Source of the DNA: Acinetobacter indicus CIP 110367
GTDB lineage: Bacteria; Pseudomonadota; Gammaproteobacteria; Pseudomonadales; Moraxellaceae
Direction: 5' to 3'
Length of the DNA stretch: 64,000 nt
NCBI RefSeq assembly: GCF_000488255.1
Contig: NZ_KI530755.1
Coordinates: 62,001-126,000 of the forward strand
Position 1 is the stretch's first letter, and each line of letters starts with the position of its first letter. Under the pieces are notes generated by a model. That model saw nothing but the letters and a program-made list of their open reading frames with translations, was not told the origin of the DNA and did not search any database. The position numbers and the translations under genes are program-made. Below, piece after piece: positions 53,023-62,758 of the stretch.

Positions 53023-53925
53023 ATGTTGAAACAACGTACCCTAGAACGTGTCGTGAAAGCGAGTGGTATAGGTCTGCATAGTGGACAGAAAGTCATGATT
53101 AACTTTGTGCCGCACCATGCTGACGGGGGAATTGTGTTTCGCCGTATTGACCTGAATCCACCGGTCGATATTCCGGCCGATGCCATGCTGATTCAGGAAG
53201 CCTTTATGTGCTCGAATCTGGTTCAGGACAATGCCAAAGTCGGCACCATTGAACACATTATGAGTGCGCTGGCAGGTCTGGGAATTGATAACCTGATTAT
53301 CGAAGTATCCGCTTCTGAAGTGCCAATTATGGACGGCAGTGCCGGTCCCTTCATCTATTTATTAATGCAGGGTGGCTTAAAAGAGCAGGATGCGCCAAAA
53401 AAATTCATCAAGATTTTAAAACCGGTCGAAGCGCTAATTGATGATAAACGTGCCATTTTCACCCCGCATGACGGTTTCCAGCTCAATTTCACCATCGATT
53501 TCGATCATCCCGCCTTTAAAAAAGAATATCAGTCTGCCACCATTGATTTTTCTACCGAAACCTTCGTCTATGAAGTCAGTGAAGCACGCACCTTTGGCTT
53601 TATGAAAGATCTGGATTATTTAAAAGCCAACAATCTGGCCTTGGGCGCCAGCCTTGAAAATGCCATTGGGGTCGATGACACCGGTGTGGTCAATGAAGAG
53701 GGCCTGCGTTTCTCGGATGAATTTGTTCGTCACAAAATATTAGATGCGGTGGGCGACCTGTATTTGCTCGGTTATCAAATTATTGCGAAATTTGATGGAT
53801 ATAAATCGGGTCATGCACTGAATAACCAGCTCTTGCGGAATGTGCAAAAAGATCCAAGCAGCTATGAAATTGTAACATTTGATGACATCAATCAATGTCC
53901 AATTCCGTATGTGAGTGTGACATAA
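53023..53925 (+). CDS. lpxC: UDP-3-O-acyl-N-acetylglucosamine deacetylase
   Basis: Committed step of lipid A synthesis. 300 residues. [14 protein letters not shown] at the start, [17 protein letters not shown] with zinc His, and the C-terminal [15 protein letters not shown] and [11 protein letters not shown] hold the zinc and catalytic residues. The gene has its own promoter region after the ftsZ terminator. Confidence 0.97.
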   Translation: MLKQRTLERVVKASGIGLHSGQKVMINFVPHHADGGIVFRRIDLNPPVDIPADAMLIQEAFMCSNLVQDNAKVGTIEHIMSALAGLGIDNLIIEVSASEVPIMDGSAGPFIYLLMQGGLKEQDAPKKFIKILKPVEALIDDKRAIFTPHDGFQLNFTIDFDHPAFKKEYQSATIDFSTETFVYEVSEARTFGFMKDLDYLKANNLALGASLENAIGVDDTGVVNEEGLRFSDEFVRHKILDAVGDLYLLGYQIIAKFDGYKSGHALNNQLLRNVQKDPSSYEIVTFDDINQCPIPYVSVT

Positions 53926-54022
53926 GTCATTGTCTTTCCTTGGTGATGTTATAATGTAACATCTAAAAAAGTGAACTAATTCTCGTTTTTATCGGTTTTG
54001 TATTTTTTAGATTGGCGCAATG

Positions 54023-54463
54023 TTACTTTTTATTGCTTGCCAAACGTAACAAAGCTTGGCTAAGCTTAGGGTCGCTCACAAAGTCAGCAGCACCGCGAAG
54101 CATTTCCTGGGTTTCTGTACTGAGTGTTCTTGAAGATTTTTCCTGTTTTGGGGGCGTTTGCAACTGCGGTTTTAACCGGACCTGAATCTTGTGTAAATCT
54201 TGAAGTTCTGCCAATTGTGATAGCTGAGCAACATACTGTTTTTGCAAATAGGCCAGTTGACTCACCATCGCCTGATTGGTGCCAGTAATGGTAAGAATCC
54301 CTTGCTGATAACAAACAACCTGCCAAAGTTCGGGTTGGGGCAACAAGGGTTGAATAATTTGAGTAAGTTTCTGCCAGGCAGCAACTTGCGTTGAGAGAAA
54401 CGTTAGGTTTCCTGTTTTTATGTGTTTTCTTGTTTGGCGAAAGACGTTACAAGGCTCGGACAT
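54023..54463 (-). CDS. dciA: DUF721/DciA-family protein
   Basis: Probably the DnaB-helicase loader DciA found in bacteria that lack DnaC. 146 residues from the ATG at 54463, with AAGGAAATATGT upstream. The core WQKLTQIIQPLLP, ELWQVVCYQQGILTITGTNQAMVSQLAYLQKQYVAQL fits the DUF721 KH-like domain, followed by a disordered Lys/Thr tail and a C-terminal helix. Its place between lpxC and the next genes is the common one. Convergent to lpxC. Confidence 0.82.
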   Translation of the reverse strand: MSEPCNVFRQTRKHIKTGNLTFLSTQVAAWQKLTQIIQPLLPQPELWQVVCYQQGILTITGTNQAMVSQLAYLQKQYVAQLSQLAELQDLHKIQVRLKPQLQTPPKQEKSSRTLSTETQEMLRGAADFVSDPKLSQALLRLASNKK

Positions 54464-54571
54464 ACATATTTCCTTCATGTTTATGTCTTAATCTTATGCG
54501 CTCCTTTCAGTGAAGATCAAGGAAGAGATCACCAAGGAACTCTGAGTAAGAACAGTTTTTATGAGGTTTTT

Positions 54572-55255
54572 ATGCATACGCGACGTATTTTATTAGCGTT
54601 TTCTTTGGCGGCTTCTGCGGCGTCAGTGGCTTTTGCTGATCTGGTTGACTTAAACAGCCAAAATTCATCGACAGACCGTATTGAAGAATTGACCCGCACC
54701 CTGGCACAAGGGACCTATAGCGAGTCACAAGACATCAATATTCCGGCGCAAACTGAAATTAATGTCAAACTGCGTGAAAAAACGGTTGAATTAAACAACG
54801 AATCTTTAGCGAAAAAATACGGTTCAGCGTCTTCTGCGAAATCTTATAGCGCTAATCCATATAGCTGGTTAGTGGCGCATCCTTTACCAAATGCCCGTGT
54901 AAGCTCAAACTATGGCGGTCGTACCATGAATGGTCGTGCTGAACGTCATTCAGGTTTAGATTTAGCAGCGCCAAGCGGCACACCAATTTATGCCACTGGC
55001 CCGGGTATCGTAACTAAATCAGGTTGGGGTACAGGTTATGGTCAATATGTTGAAATTAACCATGGCAATGGCTATTTAACCCGTTACGCTCATGCATCAC
55101 GCTTAATTGCACGTGTCGGCGATCGTGTTGCTGCAGGTGAGCATATTGCAAACGTGGGTTGTACAGGTCGTTGTACCGGTCCTCATTTACATTATGAAGT
55201 AGTAAAAGACGGCGTTCGTAAAAACCCATCGACTTACCTGGCAATGCTGCCTTAA
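54572..55255 (+). CDS. M23-family peptidoglycan endopeptidase
   Basis: Secreted LytM/EnvC-like zinc peptidase, 227 residues from the ATG at 54572. Signal peptide (cleavage near residue 22, AFA-D). The N-terminal linker is helical; the catalytic domain begins about residue 105 with VSSNYGGRTM. Zinc ligands His126 and Asp130 in RHSGLDLAAP and the HLH pair (His205/His207) in GPHLHYEV are present, so it should be active on cross-bridges. Cys in VGCTGRC may form a disulfide. Confidence 0.92.
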   Translation: MHTRRILLAFSLAASAASVAFADLVDLNSQNSSTDRIEELTRTLAQGTYSESQDINIPAQTEINVKLREKTVELNNESLAKKYGSASSAKSYSANPYSWLVAHPLPNARVSSNYGGRTMNGRAERHSGLDLAAPSGTPIYATGPGIVTKSGWGTGYGQYVEINHGNGYLTRYAHASRLIARVGDRVAAGEHIANVGCTGRCTGPHLHYEVVKDGVRKNPSTYLAMLP

Positions 55256-55357
55256 CAGCTTGCGGCTTTTGCTCAAAAGGCCTAATTTTTGAGCACGTCA
55301 TGCATTAAGACCTTATAACGATTATATTATCACTCAAAAGAATATTGTCTGTATATT

Positions 55358-55382
55358 AAACCGCCGCTATTGGCGGTTTTTT
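55358..55382 (+). terminator. Terminator after the M23 gene
   Basis: AAACCGCC and GGCGGTTT pair around a six-base loop and are followed by T-run. Confidence 0.82.
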
Positions 55383-55523
55383 GTTATTTTGGGTAATAAA
55401 ACGTCAATAGATATTTTTTCTCGAAATACTAGTCTAAAGTCGTATTCACCGATGGCCATACCTTTAGAAAGCAGAAATATGGTACATATAAACCATATAA
55501 TTAGGATTCAGGAATGACCGACT

Positions 55524-58226
55524 ATGGCGTATTATGGTGATACCGACGCGCAGGAAACCCAAGAGTGGCAGGACGCGTTTGATTCAGTTTTGCAGCACAT
55601 GGGAACCGAGCGTGCGGCATTTTTATTAGAAAAACTTTATCAACGGGCAATCGCGAAACACGTTCCCATTCAGCGTCTAAATACGCCTTATTTAAATACC
55701 ATTTCCGTTGAAGAGCAACCACCAATGCCGGGTGATCAGGATATGGAACGTCGTATCCGCGCCCTGATTCGCTGGAATGCACTGGCGATGGTACTGCGTG
55801 CCAACAAAACGGGCGATGACCTTGGTGGTCACCTGGCCAGTTTTGCCTCTTCTGCCACCCTTTATGATGTCGGCTTTAACCATTTCTTCCGTGCCAATAG
55901 CGATAACTTTGGCGGCGACATGATCTATTATCAAGGTCACTGTGCACCAGGTATCTATGCACGTTCTTTCCTTGAAGGCCGTCTGACGGAAGAGCATTTA
56001 AATAATTTCCGCCGTGAAGTGGGTGGTAAAGGTCTGCCATCTTACCCACACCCATACCTGATGCCAGACTACTGGCAGTTCCCGACCGTATCCATGGGTC
56101 TGGGTCCGATCATGTCAATCTATCAGGCGCATATTCAAAAATACCTGATGAACCGTGGCCTGATCAAAGAAGAAGACCGTAAAGTCTGGGCTTATCTGGG
56201 CGATGGCGAGATGGACGAACCGGAAAGCCTGGGTGCAATCTCGCTGGCCGGTCGTGAAAAGCTCGACAACCTGATCTGGGTGGTGAACTGTAACCTGCAG
56301 CGTCTGGATGGCCCGGTACGTGGTAACGGTAAAATTATTCAGGAACTGGAATCACTGTTCCGCGGCGCAGGCTGGCGTGTAATTAAAGTGGTCTGGGGCC
56401 GTCATTGGGACCCGCTACTGGATAAAGATAAATCTGGCGCGCTGAAAGCAGTGATGGAAGAAGCGGTTGATGGTGACTATCAGCGTTATCAGGTGAAAGG
56501 TGGTGCTTACACCCGTGCGCACTTCTTTGGCCGTTATCCGGAAGCTGAAGAGCTGGTGAAAAACTTAAGCGATGAAGATATTGATAATCTGAACCGCGGC
56601 GGTCACGACCCGTACAAGGTATTTGCCGCCTATACCGAAGCGACCAAAGCCAAAGGTCAGCCAACCGTGATTCTGGCCAAAACCGTAAAAGGCTATGGTC
56701 TGTCTGAAGAAATTGAAGCGGTGAACAAAACTCACCAAATCAAGAAAATGCAGCTTGAATCACTGAAATATGTACGTAACCGTTTCAACCTGCCATTTAC
56801 CGATGAGCAGCTGGAAGAAGTGCCATTCTATCGTCCAAGTGAAAACTCGCCTGAAATTAAATATATGAAGGCGCGTCGTGAAGCACTGGGCGGCTACTTG
56901 CCGGCACGTCGTAAAGATAGCGAATCTCTCGCGATTCCTGAGCTGTCGGTGTTTGATGCAGTGCTGAAAGGTTCAAACGGTAAAGAACAATCGACCACCA
57001 TGGTGATGGTGCGCCTGATCTCTGCGCTGTTAAAAGAAAAAGCCATTAAAGACCGCGTAGTGCCAATTGTTCCAGATGAAGCGCGTACCTTCGGTCTGGA
57101 AGGCATGTTCCGTCAACTGGGTATTTATGCCGCACATGGCCAGAAATATACCCCGGAAGACCAGGAACAGTTGATGCATTACCGTGAAGCCAAAGACGGT
57201 CACATGCTGCAGGAAGGGATTAACGAAGCCGGTGCAATGAGTGCCTGGGCGGCGTTGGCGACCAGTTATTCGACCAATAACCTGCCAATGATTCCGATGT
57301 ACATGTACTACTCAATGTTTGGTTTCCAGCGGATTGGCGACATTGCCTGGGCAGCCGGTGATGCACAGGCGCAAGGTTTCTTGCTCGGTGCAACCGCAGG
57401 CCGTACTACCCTGAACGGTGAAGGTTTACAGCACCAGGACGGTCACTCGCACATTTTGGCCAATACCATTCCAAACTGTGTCTCTTATGACCCATGTTTC
57501 GGTTATGAACTGGCGGTTATCGTCCATGACGGTTTACAACGCATGTATGTCAATCAGGAACGTGTATTCTATTACCTGACGGTTATGAACGAGAACTACG
57601 AGCATCCTGAAATGCCGCAGGGCGTTGAAGAAGGCATCAAGCGTGGTATGTATCTGCTTGAAGAAGATGAGAAAGCCACGGTTCAGCTTCTTGGTTCAGG
57701 TGTAATTCTGCGTGAAGTGATTAAAGCCGCGAAAATCCTGCGTGAGGAATACCAGATTCACTCCAATGTCTACAGCGTGACCAGCTTCAACGAACTGGCG
57801 CGTGATGGTATGGCATGCGAAGAATATAACCGTCTGCATCCGCTGGCGGAAGAAGCCAAAGAGCCGTGGGTATCGAAACAGCTGCGTGGTACTGACGGTA
57901 TTGTGGTATCTGCAACCGATCATATGCGTGCTTATAGCGAACAGATCCGTGCTTATTTGCCAGATAGCCGTCCGTTTGTGGCGCTGGGTACAGATGGTTA
58001 TGGCCGTTCGGATACACGTGCCAACCTGCGTAGCTACTTTGGTGTCGATGCCGCGCACATTGTGGTGGCGACCTTGAAGAAACTGGCCGATGAAGGCGAA
58101 GTTGATGCGCGTCTGGTCAAAGATGCCATTTCAAGCTTTGAGCTGGATACCGACCGTCCGGTCGCGTGGGCACCACAGGCTACGCCTGAGCTGCACGCTG
58201 TGGCTGACTACAAAGAGGAGAACTAA
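55524..58226 (+). CDS. aceE: Pyruvate dehydrogenase E1 component
   Basis: Homodimeric TPP enzyme that decarboxylates pyruvate and passes the acetyl group to AceF. 900 residues. The TPP motif GDGEMDEP (226-233) with NCNLQ (255-259) is intact; SFLEGRLTEEHLNNFRREVGGKGLPSYPHP and EEYNRLHP are family features. AGGAATGA acts as RBS. aceF starts 2 bases after the stop. Confidence 0.97.
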   Translation: MAYYGDTDAQETQEWQDAFDSVLQHMGTERAAFLLEKLYQRAIAKHVPIQRLNTPYLNTISVEEQPPMPGDQDMERRIRALIRWNALAMVLRANKTGDDLGGHLASFASSATLYDVGFNHFFRANSDNFGGDMIYYQGHCAPGIYARSFLEGRLTEEHLNNFRREVGGKGLPSYPHPYLMPDYWQFPTVSMGLGPIMSIYQAHIQKYLMNRGLIKEEDRKVWAYLGDGEMDEPESLGAISLAGREKLDNLIWVVNCNLQRLDGPVRGNGKIIQELESLFRGAGWRVIKVVWGRHWDPLLDKDKSGALKAVMEEAVDGDYQRYQVKGGAYTRAHFFGRYPEAEELVKNLSDEDIDNLNRGGHDPYKVFAAYTEATKAKGQPTVILAKTVKGYGLSEEIEAVNKTHQIKKMQLESLKYVRNRFNLPFTDEQLEEVPFYRPSENSPEIKYMKARREALGGYLPARRKDSESLAIPELSVFDAVLKGSNGKEQSTTMVMVRLISALLKEKAIKDRVVPIVPDEARTFGLEGMFRQLGIYAAHGQKYTPEDQEQLMHYREAKDGHMLQEGINEAGAMSAWAALATSYSTNNLPMIPMYMYYSMFGFQRIGDIAWAAGDAQAQGFLLGATAGRTTLNGEGLQHQDGHSHILANTIPNCVSYDPCFGYELAVIVHDGLQRMYVNQERVFYYLTVMNENYEHPEMPQGVEEGIKRGMYLLEEDEKATVQLLGSGVILREVIKAAKILREEYQIHSNVYSVTSFNELARDGMACEEYNRLHPLAEEAKEPWVSKQLRGTDGIVVSATDHMRAYSEQIRAYLPDSRPFVALGTDGYGRSDTRANLRSYFGVDAAHIVVATLKKLADEGEVDARLVKDAISSFELDTDRPVAWAPQATPELHAVADYKEEN

Positions 58227-58228
58227 TC

Positions 58229-60253
58229 ATGCACATTACGACTCCTGATATTGGTGTAGATAAAGCCACCGTGGCTGAAATTCTGGTCAAAGTCGGCGAT
58301 AGCATTGCGGTCGATGACAGTATTGTGTTGCTGGAATCCGACAAAGCCTCTGTTGAAGTGCCAAGCACTTCAGCCGGGGTGGTGAAAAGCATTCTGGTCA
58401 ATCAGGGTGATGAAGTCGCAGAAGGCGCGGTGCTGATTGAACTGGAAGCCGAAGATGGAACGTTACAAGCCGTTGAACCACAACTGGCTGATGCACCGCA
58501 AAAAACGTCTGAAAACACCCCGACCTCATTGTCTGATCAGGACATTATTGCGGAAGTGAGCAGCCATCAACCTGCGGCAGCCTCGCAAAACCAGACAGCA
58601 GCGGCTGGCAGCGCTGTAACCGTTGAAGTGAAAGTGCCGGATATTGGTGTAGAAAAAGCGCTGGTTGGTGAAATTCTGGTTCAGGTCGGCGATCAGATTG
58701 ATGTCGATCAGAGCATTGTGGTGGTGGAATCGGACAAAGCCACGGTGGAAGTGCCAAGTACGGTATCGGGTACGGTGGCCTCTATTGAGATTCAGGCTGG
58801 CGATAGCGTCAAAGAAGGTGTGGTGATTCTGACCGTGGCCACGGCAGAGGCAGCACCAGCAGCTGAACAGTCGCAAGCTCAAGCCGAACAGCAACCCGCT
58901 GCTCAGGCGGCGCCTGAACCCAAAGCTGAACCAGCAGCGCCAGCTTCTGCAGCACCGGCGGGTGATGTCGAAGTGAAGGTCCCGGATTTAGGGGTTGATA
59001 AAGCCGCGGTTGCAGAAATTCTGGTTCAGGTCGGTGATACGGTCGAAAAAGATCAAAGTATTATTGTGGTGGAATCGGACAAGGCCACGGTTGAAGTGCC
59101 AAGTACCGCCGCGGGTGTAATCAAGGCGATTCATGTCGAGCTGGGCCAGAATGTGTCAGAAGGCATTGCCTTGGTGACCATTGAGGCGGAAGGTCAGGCA
59201 GCACCTGCAGCACCGCAAGCAGCAAAAGCTGAAGCGCCAGCACAAAAAGCCGCACCTGCTGCGCCAGCCGCACACGCCTCAAGCGCTGTACCGAGTACAC
59301 ATACTGCAGACAAGCTCACCAAAGAGCAAAATGCAGCGAACTCGAAAGTATATGCTGGTCCTGCAGTGCGTAAACTGGCACGTGAACTGGGTGTCATCCT
59401 GGCCGATGTCAAAGCTTCCGGTCCACATGCACGGGTCATGAAAGAAGACTTGGTGGCCTATGTGAAGTCGCGTCTGACAGCACCGCAAACTGCTCCGGCG
59501 GCCGCAGCGGTGGCAGCAGCACCATTGGGCTTGCCGAAATTGCCAAGTTTCGATGCGTTTGGTGGTGTGGAAGAGAAAGCTTTAACCCGCTTGCAGCAAG
59601 TGTCTATTCCGCAGCTGTCTTTAAACAACTACATTCCGCAAGTAACCCAGTTTGATGCAGCAGACATCACCGAACTGGAAGCATGGCGTAATGAGCTGAA
59701 AGGCAACTTCAAGAAAGAGGGCATCAGCCTGACCATTATGGCCTTTATCATTAAGGCAGTGGCGTACTTGCTGAAAGAAGAGCGCGAGTTTGCCGGTCAC
59801 TTGTCTGATGATGGTAAGTCCGTGCTGCTCCGTAATGAAATCCATATGGGGATTGCGGTAGCGACACCAGATGGCCTGACGGTACCGGTACTGCGTAATC
59901 CGGATCAAAAATCAATTAAGCAGATTGCAGTTGAATTGGGCGAGCTGGGCCAAAAAGCGCGTGACAAGAAACTGTCACCGAAAGACCTGCAAGGCGCCAA
60001 CTTTACCATTTCCAGCCTTGGCGCAATTGGCGGCACCGCCTTTACGCCGCTGGTGAACTGGCCGCAAGTGGCAATTCTGGGGATTTCTCCTGCCACCATG
60101 CAACCGGTCTGGAATGGCGAAGGCTTTGATCCACGCTTAATGCTGCCGTTGTCGCTGTCTTATGATCACCGTGTGATTAATGGCGCAGATGCAGCCCGAT
60201 TTACCAACAAGCTGACCAAGCTGCTCAAAGATATCCGGACTTTGTTAATCTAA
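58229..60253 (+). CDS. aceF: Pyruvate dehydrogenase E2, dihydrolipoamide acetyltransferase
   Basis: 674 residues in order: three lipoyl domains with lipoyl-lysines at Lys39, Lys170 and Lys285 in (L/V)ESDKA(S/T)VEVPS; Ala/Pro/Gln-rich linkers; the E3/E1-binding domain at about 372-410 (VYAGPAVRKLARELGV); another linker; then the catalytic domain (about 445-674) with SYDHRVINGADAARF (catalytic His). No lpd gene follows, so E3 is elsewhere. Lipoyl domains 2 and 3 are almost identical, which suggests a duplication. Confidence 0.97.
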   Translation: MHITTPDIGVDKATVAEILVKVGDSIAVDDSIVLLESDKASVEVPSTSAGVVKSILVNQGDEVAEGAVLIELEAEDGTLQAVEPQLADAPQKTSENTPTSLSDQDIIAEVSSHQPAAASQNQTAAAGSAVTVEVKVPDIGVEKALVGEILVQVGDQIDVDQSIVVVESDKATVEVPSTVSGTVASIEIQAGDSVKEGVVILTVATAEAAPAAEQSQAQAEQQPAAQAAPEPKAEPAAPASAAPAGDVEVKVPDLGVDKAAVAEILVQVGDTVEKDQSIIVVESDKATVEVPSTAAGVIKAIHVELGQNVSEGIALVTIEAEGQAAPAAPQAAKAEAPAQKAAPAAPAAHASSAVPSTHTADKLTKEQNAANSKVYAGPAVRKLARELGVILADVKASGPHARVMKEDLVAYVKSRLTAPQTAPAAAAVAAAPLGLPKLPSFDAFGGVEEKALTRLQQVSIPQLSLNNYIPQVTQFDAADITELEAWRNELKGNFKKEGISLTIMAFIIKAVAYLLKEEREFAGHLSDDGKSVLLRNEIHMGIAVATPDGLTVPVLRNPDQKSIKQIAVELGELGQKARDKKLSPKDLQGANFTISSLGAIGGTAFTPLVNWPQVAILGISPATMQPVWNGEGFDPRLMLPLSLSYDHRVINGADAARFTNKLTKLLKDIRTLLI

Positions 60254-60297
60254 AACTCCGCTTGGTGTTTCTCTGTGACGGAGAACGTGCAAAGTTG

Positions 60298-60324
60298 AAA
60301 AAACCCTGCTTCGGCAGGGTTTTT
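60298..60324 (+). terminator. aceF: Terminator after aceF
   Basis: AAAACCCTGC-TTCG-GCAGGGTTTT with T-run, 44 bases after the stop. Confidence 0.88.
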
Positions 60325-60372
60325 GCTTTTGGTACTTGAGTTTTTTCTGTGGCCGATTACAATAACAGCACT

Positions 60373-60565
60373 TCATTGGGGAGTAGCCGCTTTTTACGCA
60401 AAGTAAAAAGGTGATGGTCAACATATTTGCTCAACAGGGCATGGTCATCATAGCAAAGAACCAAAATGCTTTTCTCAAGCTTTCTTTTGTTGGCAAGACC
60501 TTTGATTTATCACTCTGCAGATTTGGCTAGCAGGAGGGATAGGTCATTGGTATGTGTGCTAGCCA
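60373..60565 (+). promoter_or_regulatory. yybP-ykoY manganese riboswitch
   Basis: Upstream of a GDT1-family gene. GGGGAGTAGCCG (60378-60389), GGTCAACATA (about 60417-60426) and GGCAAGACCTTTG (60492-60504) are the three conserved blocks of the Mn2+-sensing element, in the known order, as in the E. coli mntP and alx leaders. GGCTAGCA (60525-60532) pairs with TGCTAGCC (60557-60564) just before the RBS, a likely expression platform that could hide or free the start region. Mn2+ binding is expected to turn the gene on. Confidence 0.82.
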
Positions 60566-60577
60566 GAGAAATCCATC

Positions 60578-61153
60578 ATGTATGAATTCCTGATCTCAAC
60601 TGCAATTGTCGCTTTGGCCGAAATGGGTGATAAAACCCAGCTGTTGGCCCTGTTACTGGCGGCCCGCTTCCGTAAACCGCTGCCAATTCTGCTGGCGATT
60701 CTGGCCGCTACCCTGATCAATCACGGTTTATCTGCAGCCTTGGGACAATGGATTACCACCATTTTAAGTCCTGAAATTCTGCGCTGGATTCTGGCACTCG
60801 GTTTTATTGGAATGGCGATCTGGATGCTGATTCCGGATCAGCTGGATGATGAAAATGAAAGCATCAACAAATGGCAGAAATACGGGGTGTTTGGTGCTAC
60901 CTTTATTCTGTTCTTCCTGGCAGAAATTGGTGATAAAACCCAGATTGCAACCGTGGCACTGGCCGCGCGTTTCGACAGTATTTTCTGGGTGATGATTGGC
61001 ACCACCTTGGGGATGATGATTGCCAATGCGCCGGCAGTATTTATCGGCAATAAAATGGCAGAGAAATTACCGGTATCCTTGATTCATAAAATTGGTGCAC
61101 TGATTTTCCTGATCATTGGGGTCAGTACCTTGCTGCAATATTATTTCTTTTAA
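60578..61153 (+). CDS. GDT1/TMEM165 (UPF0016) family manganese exporter
   Basis: A 191-residue inner-membrane protein with six hydrophobic helices in two repeats. Both family motifs are present: AEMGDKTQ near residue 15 and AEIGDKTQ near 117. Members move Mn2+ or Ca2+ out of the cytosol. The manganese riboswitch in front supports the Mn2+ role. Confidence 0.92.
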   Translation: MYEFLISTAIVALAEMGDKTQLLALLLAARFRKPLPILLAILAATLINHGLSAALGQWITTILSPEILRWILALGFIGMAIWMLIPDQLDDENESINKWQKYGVFGATFILFFLAEIGDKTQIATVALAARFDSIFWVMIGTTLGMMIANAPAVFIGNKMAEKLPVSLIHKIGALIFLIIGVSTLLQYYFF

Positions 61154-61171
61154 AGGCTGCTACTGATTTTG

Positions 61172-61198
61172 GCCCAATCTTCACGATTGGGCTTTTTT
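61172..61198 (+). terminator. Terminator after the GDT1-family gene
   Basis: GCCCAATC and GATTGGGC pair around TTCAC, then six T. Confidence 0.85.
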
Positions 61199-61335
61199 AT
61201 GGCCTGAACCTGACCTGTGCTTCTACAAAATAGTTGAAAGTTAAATTGTATATTGATTGTAAGTTGGCGGAATACCCTTTATTTTATAGGGAATTAAAAA
61301 TTTAATGTAAAGATAAGATTTTTTGGGGACAAGGT

Positions 61336-62133
61336 ATGGCGTTCGATCGCACCACATCACAAGTATTATTTGATAATGGCACGCATAAATGTATCAGTTT
61401 CACCAGTCTGGTCAAAGGTGAGGGTGTACAGGCCAACCAGTTTCTGATTCTGGACAATGACCGTGCCGCAGTTCTGGACCCGGGCGGTGATTTGACCTAT
61501 GTGCCGCTGACCATGGAACTGAATAAATATACCCGCCTGACCAATCTGGACTATGTGATGGCATCGCATCAGGACCCGGATATTATTACCTCAATGCCGC
61601 GCTGGCTGGTGTATACCGATGCCAAAGTGGTGGCTTCGAAACTGTGGGCGCGTTTCTTGCCGCACTTGAACTCGGCCTTTATGAGTGACCGGATGAAAGG
61701 CAACTGGCTGGAGCGTCTGATTGAACTGCCTGATCATGGCCAGGTGATTCCATTGGGACAGGCATCCATTGTCGCCATTCCTGCGCATTTCCTGCATTCA
61801 GTCGGTAATTTCCAGTTTTATGATCCGGTGGCCAAAATCCTGTTTTCCGGCGATATGGGCGCTTCAATGGTCGAAGATGCGTCCAAGCCGTTAGAAAACT
61901 TTGCCGCGCATATTCCAAAAATGAAAGCTTTTCATCAGCGTTATATGTGTGCCAATAAAGTCATCCGTTTATGGGTGAATATGGTGCGTCAAATGGATGT
62001 TGAAATGATTGTACCGCAGCATGGTACCGCGTTTGTGGGCAAGGAACGGATTAACCAGTTCCTGGACTGGATTGAAACGCTGGAATGTGGTGTCGACCTG
62101 ATGGATGAGTCGGTATTTACCTGCCCGACTTAA
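61336..62133 (+). CDS. MBL-fold protein of the oxygen-binding di-iron type
   Basis: A 265-residue beta-lactamase-fold protein. The first metal motif reads SHQDPDI (His78, Asp80, Asp82), not HxHxDH. The later ligands are in IPAHFLHSVGN, LFSGDMGASM and VPQHGTAF. This set matches the flavodiiron/ODP lineage, which binds two irons and may sense or reduce O2, but no flavodoxin domain is fused. Partner and reaction unknown; it stands alone. Confidence 0.82.
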   Translation: MAFDRTTSQVLFDNGTHKCISFTSLVKGEGVQANQFLILDNDRAAVLDPGGDLTYVPLTMELNKYTRLTNLDYVMASHQDPDIITSMPRWLVYTDAKVVASKLWARFLPHLNSAFMSDRMKGNWLERLIELPDHGQVIPLGQASIVAIPAHFLHSVGNFQFYDPVAKILFSGDMGASMVEDASKPLENFAAHIPKMKAFHQRYMCANKVIRLWVNMVRQMDVEMIVPQHGTAFVGKERINQFLDWIETLECGVDLMDESVFTCPT

Positions 62134-62240
62134 GCCAAAAAATCGCGTAAAAAACTGAAAAAATAACTTGAGTGTAAAAACAACATTTTTTATATTTTCT
62201 TCCCCAAAAAAACTCTTTTTTGATGACGAGAATTTTAACA

Positions 62241-62606
62241 ATGTTGTCTCAAGTTGCTTCCTCAGATGCGTGTCTTAGCTGCGGCGCATGCTGCACCTAT
62301 TTTAGAGTTTCATTTTACTGGGCAGAAGGCATTCCCATGCCTGAGCATTATACTGAACCGGTAAATGCACTCTATTCATGCATGAAAGGGACCAATCAGG
62401 CCAATCCGCGTTGTATTGCGCTGGAGGGAACGGTCGGACAACAGGTCAGCTGCTCTATGTACGAGCAGCGCAGTTCCAGTTGCAAAGAGGTACAGATTGC
62501 CGATGAGCAGTGCAATAAGGCACGCCGTGCGCATAACCTGATTCCTTTAGTGCTGGTCGAAGCGGCCAATGATGGCCAGGACCCGGATTTTGACCGGGTC
62601 AGTTAA
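62241..62606 (+). CDS. YkgJ-type zinc/iron-chelating cysteine-cluster protein
   Basis: A 121-residue protein. CxxCGxCC near the start (Cys11, 14, 17, 18 in CLSCGACCTYF) and CSMYEQRSSSC, EQCNKAR further on are the conserved Cys of the YkgJ family, which binds a metal cluster. The ATG at 62241 was chosen; an ATG at 62223 has no RBS. Function of the family is not known. Confidence 0.86.
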   Translation: MLSQVASSDACLSCGACCTYFRVSFYWAEGIPMPEHYTEPVNALYSCMKGTNQANPRCIALEGTVGQQVSCSMYEQRSSSCKEVQIADEQCNKARRAHNLIPLVLVEAANDGQDPDFDRVS

Positions 62607-62637
62607 AGACTTCAGCATCCAGATGCTGTTATCGTAG

Positions 62638-62663
62638 AAAAGCAGGCCATGGCCTGCTTTTTT
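62638..62663 (+). terminator. Terminator before guaB
   Basis: The symmetric AAAAGCAGGCC/GGCCTGCTTTT with T-run; 32 bases after the YkgJ-type gene. Confidence 0.85.
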
Positions 62664-62726
62664 CATCAGCAAACTCATCCGAATTGTCAGGATGTGCGGA
62701 ATAAATAATTATTTATGCAATAACAA

Positions 62727-62756
62727 ATGAAATTTATAGCAAGATTTGTTTATAAT
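62727..62756 (+). promoter_or_regulatory. guaB: Candidate guaB promoter
   Basis: TATAAT at 62751-62756 is a perfect -10; ATGAAA 18 bases before it is a fair -35. It lies 29 bases before the start. Confidence 0.6.
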
Positions 62757-62758
62757 AG

